Source: Evernia prunastri (Eukaryota > Ascomycota > Lecanoromycetes > Lecanorales > Parmeliaceae). Taken from it: a stretch of DNA of 64,000 nucleotides. Position 1 is the stretch's first letter, and each line of letters begins with the position of its first letter. The stretch is taken from contig NKYR01000095.1 in the NCBI GenBank assembly GCA_003184365.1, forward strand, positions 1 to 64,000, given 5' to 3'. A program made the position numbers and the translations under genes. This document shows positions 10,178 through 21,511 of the stretch, piece by piece. The notes under the pieces were generated by a model, which was not told where the DNA came from, made no database searches, and worked only from the letters and a program-made list of their open reading frames with translations.

Positions 10178-12931
10178 GATGGATTGGTATCTAGAGAGGC
10201 TTCAAGTTTTGCTGGTGTGGTGATTGCGTGAGTCTGGTATAAAGGAATGTTGGAGAAGGGCTGCTGGGCTTTTATAGACATCCAGTTGGGCTCCTCTGCT
10301 TGGTACTAGAGACTAGTTGCCACGACCGTGACGACACTCTTCCCTATCTGTACTCAACTGCTGTCAACCATGAGATAACGCTTGTACAACCCCGCCGCCG
10401 GTCCATGCAGGCTAAGGGAGGTTAGGAGATCGAAAGTAAAAGAGCGTGTGGGGAAAGGACATGCAGGGAAGGAATGCCAACGCATATTGATGCGAGGAGT
10501 AGATACCATAAGAGAAAAGCAAATATACACTGCACAAAAGCGCATCCTTCCACAATGTAGTTCTGTTACATCCTTTGGTCGAACAGCTTCGGGAACAGAG
10601 ATAGTGGCTCATCATAGCAGATGCTGCTCGTTTCCCTCGATCGCGATGACCGATCACGATCCCAATGGTTGCAGCTTAGTATCGGTCCTTTTTACTGTGG
10701 TGTATTTAGTAGCAAATGAGGACAGGATGGTTAATGCAAGAGAAGCAAAGAGACACTAGTGGAATGGGCCGCGTGTGGACGGCCCCGTCGATCAGTAACC
10801 GATCACTCGCGCCAAATTGACATGCCCCGCTTTTGGCTACCCCCATGCTCATGTCGGCCGGGATAACCCACTGGCTATCTTCGCCACCAGGGACTTACTT
10901 GTGCGGATTGGTCCTCAACTTGCGCGATAATGAATGACTTCAGAGTGGGGGTAGACTCCTGCTCGATTCTCGTATGTCGACGAACCTGAGAATTGAAACA
11001 TATTTTGCTATGATGCGTTACTGACCGATAGACGACGAAATCGTTGCATAATTGTATCCATTCGAGAGCACTCACTTATCGCCAAGGCTGAGATAACGTT
11101 GACGTTGGTCGTACAGATATGATTTGCAACAGAGGCAGAGTCTTCACGCCTTGAAGGTGTTGAAGTTCCTAGCACAAGCAGCAGTATCAAGATGCTTCCG
11201 TAGAGACTGGCCTCATTTGGCTGCTGATCTAATTCTGCTGAAACGAGCATCTCCAGTTGGCGGAAAGCCGTCCGCCAAGAATCCATCCTCCGAGCTAGTG
11301 GTGGCCCTCAAGACGCGGGGTAATTGGTTTACCTGGTTTAGGAAAGAGAATGTTGTAGGGAGGTTTTCCGGAGATCTGGCACAGCTTGCTTTTCTGCTTC
11401 TTTGAGACGAAAATGTAAAGAGATGGAGACTGGACATATAAAGAACAGTGGCAGAGACGTTGATCGAAAGTAGACAGTGCATACACAAGATTCAGTCTTT
11501 CGAATCTTGCTGAGGAGTTGTGCAGTTGTTGAGATGTTTCCATTTCCTACAAGTCTTTCCTGGCGGGTGATAGATGCAGCAGGCTTCAGGTTTCTAAAGG
11601 TGCACGTTACTTTCGGAGATACATCGCTCTTTTGCAACCAGGAGGAGCCCAGCTAAACTCCCGTCCGCGTGCTTTTAAGCCTATAGTAGTGCTCTGAATT
11701 TCGAGTTCATGTTAGATGCAATTAGTATAGTGTCTAAGGTAGAAATGTAGGATTGGGGAATGCAGGAAACTAGCAAGAACCACTCATTAAGTATCGAAAA
11801 AGCTCGAGACACCCACTTACTAGATGTGACATAAAGTGACCCGCTGTTCACTACTATACTGTAGTCATCACAACGGGTCAGATCAGATCAGGATCAAATC
11901 AGACCCATTGGCCATGCTGATCCTTGTGAGACCTCGAAGACGCAGCTGGGGGATCTGGTATTTGTCCTTCCGGCACAGGGGAGATATCATCATCGCTAGT
12001 CCCGCCGTTCAGGTTGAGTAGTGCAATGATTAGTGACCATTACGAAGATCTGCTCAGTCTCTTGCATTGAAACTTTGAACAGCGCTCGCAGCGCCAGTAA
12101 CAGCCCTAGCCCTAGTTTCGGAAGACGACCCTGAAGCGGCAGGCTACATACCGCTCTCTCGTGGATCGATGATTATATAACCTCCTCCTCCTCACTAGGT
12201 AGCCTCCAGTCAAGCTGTGGGGACTCGTAAGACGACAAAAGAGCGCAAGACTAACATAAAGTTATTGCTCGCACCTCAGGTGCGCATATTAGACATTGAC
12301 CTCCACTAGGCTGACTCTGCGAGTGATTTGGCACAACCCCCAAGTCCTCGTCCAGACGGGTAATCCCTCAGACTTTGGCGTTCAGGACCGTTGGTGTATA
12401 CTCACATAGCTGTACTCTAGGCTCCGGACTCTCTTGACCCGTCTTATACTTCGCGTCATATGTGCTGCACAGAATCTCCCCAACGCTCGTACTCATAGAT
12501 GGAACGAGGTTGAGGGCTCTACTGTGACATCGAGGGCGAAGAGTGCATTTCTGGGTAGTCATCTCTGACTTCTCGCGGATCGAGATCCAGTTAGAGACAT
12601 TCATCTTTTTGCGATTGTGTTTACCAGTAATCTCGCATTTTTCAGAAGCCTCCGTCCTTGTTCGCTTGGCTTGTTCGCTTAGCAACTCCGTCGTGTTTTT
12701 TTTCTTTTCTTTTCTTCTTAGCGAGGTCTGCTACTGCACGCATACATCATGCTGCGTACCGATTCCATTTGGACTAGATTTCTTTCTCCGAGATTCGGAC
12801 TTAATCATAAAATATATCAAAAAAGCAACAGTCAGTCATAATCTTCCGTCAATCATCACTCCTTGCAACTTACGTCTACCGTTCTAATTAGCAGGAGGAG
12901 CAGTCGAAAATACTCGCCTCGTCCTTCCGCA
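10178..12931. other. Gene-free interval
   Basis: About 2.7 kb without a recognisable gene. All frames are below 125 codons, overlap each other on both strands and show no motif. Nothing repeated or structured stood out apart from short poly-T near 12696. Confidence 0.45.
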
Positions 12932-13894
12932 ATGGCAAATACCACCCCGCCGAGATCTTCCCATAACACCGACGCCGAATACAACCTCCCGAATGAGTAA
13001 ACTTTCCCCCTTCCCCACACTCCACACCCCACGCCCCAAGGTTCTTTTTTACTCTCGCTAAAAAAAAACCCAACCAGCTCCCTCGAACACGCCCGCCTCG
13101 AAGAGCAAGCCGCCGGCCTCGCCGAACTCATGCACAACCGCGTCATCCACGCGCCCCTGCACGAGCCCCACCGCCTCCTCGACGTCGGCTGCGGCACCGG
13201 CGCCGTCACCTACCACCTCGGCGCCACCTACCCGACCGCCGCCGCCATCTACGGCCTCGACCTCTCCCCTGTCCCGCGCGTCGACCGTCCCGGGCCCCCG
13301 GCGAAGAACATCGCCTACATCCAAGGCGACGTCAGACGGCTCGCGCTAGAGGACGAGCGGCTGCGGCCGGCCAGCTTCGATTACGTCTTCGGCCGCTTGC
13401 TCATCTGCGGCATGACGGACTGGCCGGGCTATTTCCGCGATACGGTCACGCCGCTGCTGAGACCGGGCGGGTGGGTCGAGGTCCAGGAGCTGGATTACGT
13501 CTGGTATCGGCACGGCCGCGTCTGTAGCGATGAGTGGAAGTGGGTCGAGATGATCCAGCGGGGCGCGAGGGAAAAGGGGTTGGATTTGAACTGCGGCCGG
13601 AACGCGGCGGGGTATATGCGCCAGGCGGGCTTAGTCGATGTCAGCGTTGTGCGGTATGCGGCGCCGTTTGGGACGTGGGCGGAGCGGGAGAGGCCAGAGT
13701 CGCGGCGTATCGGTGCGATGCAGGCGAGGGACCTGCCGGGTTTGTATGCGTTTTTGGTGCCGAGGTTGGTGGAGGGGTTGGGGTTGGGGGAGGGGGAGGT
13801 GGCGGAGTTGGTCAGGGAGAGTCAGGGGTGTTTGGGGGCGGAGGAGGGGAAGGATTGGGGGTTTTATGTCACGGTTGGGAGGAAGCCGGGGTAG
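12932..13894 (+). CDS. UMTA/LaeA-like SAM-dependent methyltransferase
   Basis: Exon 1 (12932-12996) and exon 2 (13078-13894) join across an 81-nt intron (GTAAAC...ACCAG) to give 293 residues. The N-terminal Asp-Ser-Leu-Glu-His-Ala-Arg-Leu-Glu-Glu-Gln is the usual lead-in of the fungal family related to LaeA and UMTA. Motif I, Asp-Val-Gly-Cys-Gly-Thr-Gly, is at about residues 59-65 and binds S-adenosylmethionine; the acidic motif II (Tyr-Gly-Leu-Asp-Leu-Ser) and the post-motif region Leu-Leu-Arg-Pro-Gly-Gly-Trp-Val-Glu follow at the right distances. The substrate is unknown. LaeA relatives control secondary metabolism, and others methylate small molecules. There is no neighbouring biosynthetic gene to help decide. 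The coding sequence is markedly GC-rich compared with the DNA upstream. Confidence 0.82.
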
Positions 13895-14228
13895 TTGGGG
13901 GGATGATTGGCTTCGTTTGGCCTCTGTGTATGACAGTTTTTGGAATGTTGTGGGGATGTGAGGGATCTGCTTCACTTCATCGAGATGTCTCAGTCTTGCT
14001 ATGGTCGCTCTGCAAGGGCCAGGTCATTGAAAGGTTTTGGTCGTTCGTTGTCACGTCGTGAGCTATATGCCATTTTCCCGGACCATCATTGCACTATTTG
14101 CTATGTCACTTTACCTTCAACACCGCTACAAACAACCTGGATCTTGTATCCCATGTCGCTCCTCTGCATCACCACACAATCTTCCAATTTCGTCAACCCT
14201 TTCCAAACCTGTGCCCCAGACCCAGATC
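13895..14228. other. Convergent intergenic spacer
   Basis: A short spacer between the stop codons of the methyltransferase (plus) and the Argonaute (minus). It presumably holds both 3' ends; no terminator-like structure was identified. Confidence 0.4.
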
Positions 14229-17200
14229 TCAGATGTAAAACATCGTCTTCGCCAACGCCTTATGGACCTCGACGTCTTTCTCCTCCAAGTTCTTCCCACC
14301 ACTTCCTTCGCTCTGCGCCATATCGAACATCCGGTTGTTCCAGCGCCTGCCCCTCTCACACGCAATGTCCGCGTAGTAGACCGGCGGGGGGATGCTGACC
14401 GATGTCGTGGCCCGACAGAACAGGTAGCACATGTTGTACGTTATGCTGTAGAGAAGGTCAGACGGGTTCTGGAATTTTCCGGGCAACTCGTGCTTCTCGA
14501 AATTTTTGAATATCTCGTCCACGAGGACGAAGTAGTGTGCTGGGCGGGCGGTCCCGGCGAGGGCGGTATGTGACTGTATGTAGAATTCCCAATTTCGCTC
14601 CTCGTCTAAGATTTTCGTGTCGACGACCTGTTGTTTATGTCAGCATGTCATCTTTGCAGGGGTATCATATGGCAGTGGTAATTCCGCGGAGAGACAAGCA
14701 TTTAAGAACTCTGGATTGCTGCGCGGATCTTGCAAAGCGGATGTGTCTAATCGTCAGAGTGACGGAGGAGAAGGCTACTCACAGTTCCGAAAGGTGGGTT
14801 GCTGTTCGTGGTGTTGATTATGCCTTTTTTATCCGTGCGGTAGAACCGAGTGTGGTGACGTTTGCCGACGATGATGAGGGTTACTTTTGGAACTTTCTGT
14901 TTTCCGTAGGCCGATCTACAGGCCTGTCGTATCTGTGGCAGCTCTTCTTCGAGCACCATCTGATACTGACCTTCGGAGACCCCGTCGCGATATATGAGGA
15001 GATTTTCTGGAAATACTCCATGCTTCTCTTTCCAGTATAGCAAATGGTTTTCAAGCATCGGGCGAAGCAAGTCGACTTTTTCTTGACGGGCTGGGTTGAT
15101 GCGGATTTCGGCCGGCCATTGACCCAAGTCTTTGTCTATGCTAGCGACCATGGCAGCTATACTTGACGCGTTACCCTCAGATCCGGGAGAAGGATGGGTC
15201 ACATCTATGCCAACGACCATTGTTTTCCCCTTGCCAATGAAACCTAGCTGGGTATCTTCGAGCACGTGATTCACTCCGCCGGTCTTGACGTTCACCTTGA
15301 GAGCGACGTTCGCATTGTATTGTAGCGAACTGGTACTGTAAAATTTCTTTGACAAGCCAACCACGCAGACTGTTTGTATGCCATATTGGCGATCCCCAAG
15401 TTGCTTTATACGGTTGTAGAGCTGCGAGTTGTCGTTCGGTAGAACAACGAGCAGAAACGGATGATTATAGCCGTGAGGCTGACAGCGTTGAATCAATGCG
15501 TCCAATTGGCCAGTTTTATTCGCACTTAGGTTATAAAGTCGTGGCTCTGGAACTTCCATACCACATTTCTTGAGATCATTGATAAAGGTATCCACGTATT
15601 TCTTGTGGTCCGAGTTAGCTTCGTCACCAGTATGAATATTCAGACAGGCCCAGTTGGTCAAATTTCCTGCCTTCCTGAACTTAAAATCTTTGCAATTCCA
15701 TTTGGATTTCCCATTGTAAGCCGGATGTCTTTCATTGAGGAACGTGACAGTCGGTTGCGGTAAGGTACGACCCTCGAGGGTCACTTTGTTAGGATCAATT
15801 GTTATACCAAGTCCCGTCTGTCAGCGTTAGTTTTGTTTCAGTCATGTCAAGCTCCATATAGGAACAGGGATGTTACCAATTTTGGGTTCGCCCCTTGAAG
15901 ACCAAGCGCCGGAAAGCCCTTCTCCTTAATGGAGTTTGCGTTGAGCCAGGGAGCGCGTACGGCAAAGCTTTGCATGAATGTCGTCTCTCCAGAGCTGAGC
16001 TTCAACTTTGCTGGTTGGCGAAACACATGGCAGGCACTGAGCGGTAGATACGAGGGATGTTGTGTACTGCCGACGTTAACGACCGGCAAATTGTCTGATA
16101 TCGGATACGATGGGTACTCTATCGAAGCTCAGTCAGAGCGGACCAAGGGGGAAGGTAGATCAACCTACTCTTTTTGAAGTAATCATAAACGCTTATGTAA
16201 GAGCCGGTGCAGCCACATTTCGTAGGATCGTGAGCGATTAAACCTCCATCCTTGGCCAGCTCTTTCTCTTTTGGTCCCATGGAGGGCGGGGCCGATTTAT
16301 ATTCGAAGAACTCCACTTTTCGAGGTCCAGCTCCGAACGCTGATACCCTTGGGGGATGAGCGTCGTAGCCATTTCCTTGTCCAGGAGACGCGTAACCTGA
16401 AATAGTTTTGATAATAGTCTTCGGCTGTAAATGTATGAATCCTACTCGCAGTCCTTTTAGGAGACCGGGAATTTTCGTATCATGGACTTGCGAATGTCGT
16501 CGAAGGCTTTCAAACATGGCTGACAGTGGCCTTTCAACGTAGAACGCTCCGTGGCTCACATTGAGATTCACTAAAGTTTCGTTTGTCGAAAGGCGAACGC
16601 TGGAGAAATACCCTCGTAGAGCGACTAGCAAAGCGCGGTCTTTGTTTTGGTCTCGGTCGAGAAAATACTCCTCTGCCTCCCGACCTGTCAATTGAAATGC
16701 TCTTCGCTTACCGATCATGGCAATGTTCGGTGACAACTTCCGGTGGTGACCAAGAACAATGTCAAGATCTTGCACCATGGGTAGATTCCCTTGGTCTGCC
16801 GAGCCCTCTTGCCTGTCGCTAGCATTGGGGAAATTGATTGTTCTGATGTAATCGAATCTGACCTGGTATCTTCGGGAGTCGGCTAGATTTTCCACGTCAC
16901 TTGGAGTGTTCGCGTCATTTGGCTCTCTGGCGCTAGTCTCCTTTACGTAGGGTACTGAGATCATCAACAGGTCGGCAGGAAATACCTTGGCTGACAATAG
17001 TACGGCGGCAAAGTCTGTGAAGATTCCGGGTCTGAGAGCATTGAACTCTGAAAGCAGCAGCGCATTTTCGATCATCTGAGCTAACTTCTTTCCTTTCGCC
17101 TCAGGCGCGACCGCGATGCTGTAGCGATGAAGACTTAAGCCCGGCTTCATAGTCAACCTGAAATAATTTGCGGAAAGATTGACAAGAGTACCTTGGGACC

Positions 17201-17879
17201 CCTTTCCTTCCGTGCCGCCTGGTCGTTTTTGATGCCTCGATAGCTGTAATCCTGGTGGTCCAACCGCTGAACTCGCATTGGACGGATCGCTGATCGATGG
17301 CTTTTCTTTCGAGCCCTCTGTACTAGGTAAAGTCTTTCTTGGGTTCGTTTGCGCTGCAGCGAGTTCCGCAAAAGCTCCACCCGTCTTCCCATCATCACCG
17401 GCCGGAGCTTTCTGGCCATGTGTATTGGTTGGCTTAGTAGATCTAAAGTTACATTAGTCGAGATGAGTCACGACCGATATGGTGGGGACTAGACTCACAG
17501 CGCTGCCGCACCAGGCTGGCTTGAAATTTGGGCGGTTTGTCGGGAACTTGTTGGTGCCGCACTTTGGACTTTCCCGGTCGATGTTCTACTATGGTGAGCA
17601 TGCAACTTGGTAAATGGCGTAGGGGGAAAACACTCACGGTGATTGTTGAACAGATGGGACTGCTGGCGGAGCAAGGGATGGCGGAGGACCAGTCGAAGAC
17701 CTAAATCGGTGAGTACACGTCAACGCACGTTGCCAAACTTAGCAACGGTGTACTGACGGGCCCGCTTCAGTAGACTCATTTCCTGCGGTAGGCTTCTTCT
17801 TACGCCTACTGCCCTTGCTCGGCTTGGCCTCCGCATAATCTGCGCCCACGACTAGCTTCTTCTCGGGCTTCTTCTCCAT
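14229..17879 (-). CDS. Argonaute (QDE-2-like), seven exons
   Basis: Minus-strand exons 17879-17758, 17700-17638, 17585-17499, 17442-16169, 16118-15877, 15817-14783 and 14627-14229 join in phase to 1073 residues. The first ~175 residues are disordered and rich in Lys, Pro, Ser and Ala. The N domain starts near Leu-Val-Asn-Leu-Ser-Ala-Asn-Tyr-Phe (about 176), with L1 and PAZ to about 560, MID about 610-760, and PIWI to the end. The slicer residues appear intact: Asp801 (Gly-Ile-Asp-Val-Thr-His-Pro), Glu842 (Arg-Gln-Glu), Asp874 (Tyr-Arg-Asp-Gly-Val-Ser) and Asp1028 (Tyr-Tyr-Ala-Asp), a DEDD set like that of budding-yeast Argonaute rather than the DEDH of human AGO2. It should bind small RNA and cleave target RNA in RNA silencing. 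QDE-2-like is inferred from domain order only; no Dicer or RdRP gene is in the window. Confidence 0.9.
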
Positions 17880-20800
17880 CACAATTGTGCTAAGGGTGTC
17901 TTAGCTACTTAGCAGGACTAGAGGCTAGGAAGCAGTGATACAGCAGAGGATTGAGGAGCGAGGTCTTAGTAGTTAATTTGTCAGGAGATGGAAGATGATT
18001 TTGATATTCAAGAACTTGTCCAGACTTTGCGACTTTCCGACATGCAAAAAAGGAAATTTGGGATGCTAAGGGTTTGTGGATATAGATACTTTGGGGGAAC
18101 ACTGCTTTTGTGCTCCCGGTTTGCGGTTTGCTATGCGAGCGAGAGCGAACTAGAATGATCCGGAAGCGTGGCAGGATACGTGGCCGTATACGCAAACAAA
18201 CGCGCTACCAACGAGTAAGCATGTAGGCTGCACAGATATGCAATGAGCCGTGACGACAAAAGAATTGAAAACCGATTGCGTGTCTCCATGCTCTGCAGCC
18301 ACCTCTCTCCGCTCAGCCTATTAGGTTTGCGAGTGAAGTTTGCTCTTCTGAGAAGGTCATCCAAAGTTGAAGCACTTATACACGCGCGAAGACAATACCA
18401 CCATCTACTTTTTTATGTCATTATCACTCTCCTCCTCAAATGACAGGAGCAGTAAGTCGCTTTCTGGTAATCACATGAGTGGCCGCCTATGAACCTTGCC
18501 GATCTGGGCTTCTTGCATCAAAGAATACGGCGCAAACAATGGGTCTAGCAAGCAGACCTGCAGCAGAAGGGACGATGAAACAATGCAGCATAAAATAAGA
18601 TGGCAACAAAGGAGACCTTGTAGACCGCTTCTGGGGCACATGAGGGAAGTAGCGCATGCAGGATTAGTAGATCTTGCATGTCTAGAATCACGATAATAAG
18701 TCGGAGGACAATGTTCGAGGAATCAGAGCGCACTGAATTATAACCCCCTTTTCGAGATTGAATTGTTCTCAGTCAGGATGCTGCTGCGGAGTAGCTTGCT
18801 CCTGGCTGCATCAACGCAAGGTCGCGGACGCGTCGTTGTTTGCCGCATCGAATATTGCCGATTCGACCCAATTTCAATCTATCTATGCAATGGGGGATAC
18901 GTTGTTACTCTGCTTGACGATCCCCTCAGAAAGCAATAAGTGCTTGAAGGTTTTTGAAAGGAGAAAGTTGCGAGTGGCGACGTGTTCGATCTGAGGGGCT
19001 TAGTAATATGTCATGTGATGTTGCTAGTCCAAAATAGCTCTAGTATGAAACCTTTGTTCCGAGGGGTACGTGTTGCGATCACTTTCCTCTGGCGAACACC
19101 TGCCGCATCAAACAACATGCCATCATTCGCTCCTCGTGTACAGCGATGAGTTGACCTTGCCCTTTCGATCAGAGAGCCTGATGTCTTTTGTTATCACACC
19201 CTTCGTTTGTCAACCGGTTTTTGATCACGCCGCACCCTTTCCCACAACGTCTGCGCAAGGGACCAGAGCTTTCTTTCCTCATCCCGCTCACTCTTAATCT
19301 GCAAGCATCCGAGCGTAAGACTTCAAGCGTTTGCCGAGCCGCCGAGAATGTTGCCTTTCGTTCTGGGTTGATCACAGTGACCCTGTCCGGCATACTCTGA
19401 GCTTGAAACGGAGGCTTCACCATGTGAGATTTGCGCGACGCCAGCTCTGGCACAAGTATACAAGCTTCAGGTATCACAGAGAGATGCGTTTCGCCTAAGA
19501 TTTTCCGGACCCTTTCTGCCATCAGCACGAAGCAGTCCTACTTAGCTCTCGTCCTTCATGAGAAAGCAAGATCTGATCTGGCTCCTGTCTCCAAGGTAGC
19601 ACTCGCACCAGCAGTCCCAGGAGCCAAGTCAGTCATCGAAATGGATTTTGGGATGCGAGTCGCGGCAGGGGACGGCCTTGTGGAGCGTCTCAAGTCGCGG
19701 CATTAAGCGCCCTTCATCAACCACGAGCAAGTGCGTACAGCTTCGGGATCATCGGAAGTATCCGAACCTCCTGGTCAGTTTGCATTGCAATCACTTATTG
19801 AGCTTTACGATTGCATTGGTTTTTCAGTCTCCTTCATAACGGTTACACGCTGAGTCCTTGAGGGCACGCCCGGGCTTCAACACTGTCTCATACGTACACA
19901 CATATTTACACCCACTAGCCTGACCAGCAGCAAACCCTACTATCTCATGTGTCAGCATCACGCTATTTCCGCCTCTGGTAGGTCTCCTGGGGAATATACC
20001 TTGTTTGACAATTGATCAACTGCTCCGGTTTGCGGTGTCACGATGTCATGCTTAGGGCAATCAATGTCAAAGCTACTCCTTAAAAGAATGAATCGCCCGC
20101 AAGGTCCATATGCAGTATCACTCCATGTCTGCTCGTTGAATTAGTCCAGAGCTAAGTGTTACCCGGTATCCATACGCTTTGCCTTGAGTTCTTTTGATAC
20201 GGGGCATGTTGTCATCAAAATATGAAGTCAGGGTAACAACTAATGGCCTGCCTGCAGAATCAGTGACTTTCATCAAATGGCGCACTCCCTTGCCGTTCCA
20301 CCTTGGAGGTCTGGGGCTAAAGCCCCTCAGGTTTGAGGTCTCCGATCCGACAAGTCACTACTGACCATGTCAGCCTCTTATCAGTGATCAGTCCAACTTC
20401 CTCGATCCAGAGCAGTCTCAGAGACTGCTTGATGATGATTGCAATGATTGCAATGATCTTGGCAGCTTGGTGAATGCAATAGGGTAGGTAATTTGATGAC
20501 TACAGTGGTCAAGGTTGTTTGACTCTAGTGACCTGAGTGACTGCAATGGTGGTAGTGACTGCAACGGTCTTATTGAGGCAGTGGCTTTGGCAAGGCAGTC
20601 ACTATGGCTTCGTCTTGGTCACTAGAATCGTCTTAGTGGCTGTCTGGACTTGACAGTGAGGCAAGTCATTATTAGTGTGCTTCCTGTGAAAGTTGAAGGC
20701 AACCACTTTGACTTCATAAATCGCTGCCCTTCATCTAGTCTGTTGTTCTCAGTTCTTCCCTCTCTACCAGTAAGTGAAGGGGCAACTACAATGAATTTTT

Positions 20801-21511
20801 AGTTTAGATGTTTTAGTGCGGCTTTGATCAGTACTTATACTAGGGTTTCATGTCAGTCTCTGTGTCTTGATCTTGCAAGTATAGCAGTAAAAATACACAA
20901 TGAAAGACATGCTAGCATTTTCACCTTTTGCGCTTTTTATATCTTTGAAATGCTAAGATCTACACTTATTTCTGGGAATTTAAATGACAGGTTGATTTTG
21001 CCTTATGTTAGCGTTTTATTCATCAATATTTCTAATTCACGGATAGGTCTGCTTCACAAAAGCGTTCTCTTTATTGAGTATCCTAACTTACTGGTTGTCT
21101 TACTTCATCTGGTGCCGGTCACCCGTCACTTCCCCGGACGATCGTCAATAATCACATTACATATATATTTTTCTCACAGAGTCATTCGAAATGAATAAAC
21201 GCAGGCAATGAATATGCATAGCATTCACGGCTTCTTCAGGACCAAGCCTCAGCAGCACTTCAGTCTATATAAACATAGGAATTTCTCGACTGTGTCCTTC
21301 TTTCTTTCTACAACATCGGAATCTACAGCCAAGGACAGCAGCAAACCTTCAAGCACAAAAGCCAAGCTAGGTCACTTCTGCATCAATTGCTTCGAACTCT
21401 CGAACTCGACCTTCTTCAGGCACTTGATTGTCCTCGCTGTCTCGTCTTCTGCCTTCTTCCTTGCAGAGTCTACACTTCCTTCACCAACAGGTCGCACCCT
21501 CATTCGAAAGA
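17880..21511. other. Long gene-free interval
   Basis: About 3.6 kb with no supported gene. Bases 20420-20660 contain loose repeats of the type GTGACTGCAATGGT / AGTCACTATGG, and 20320-20345 can fold (GGGGCTAAAGCCCC). Bases 20800-21300 are AT-rich compared with the rest of the window. Open frames are short and unrelated to anything recognised. The last few hundred bases precede the AlkB-like gene; an upstream in-frame ATG at 21428 would lengthen that protein by 28 residues. Confidence 0.45.

Noticed and set aside
13534..14061. Plus-strand 175-codon frame over the methyltransferase 3' end
   Set aside because: A shadow of GC-rich coding sequence in another frame, with Gly/Val/Arg-biased composition.
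14229..14522. His of Arg-Pro-Ala-His-Tyr as fourth Argonaute catalytic residue
   Set aside because: Residue spacing from the third Asp compared with human AGO2 shows the catalytic position is the later Tyr-Tyr-Ala-Asp, so the set is DEDD.
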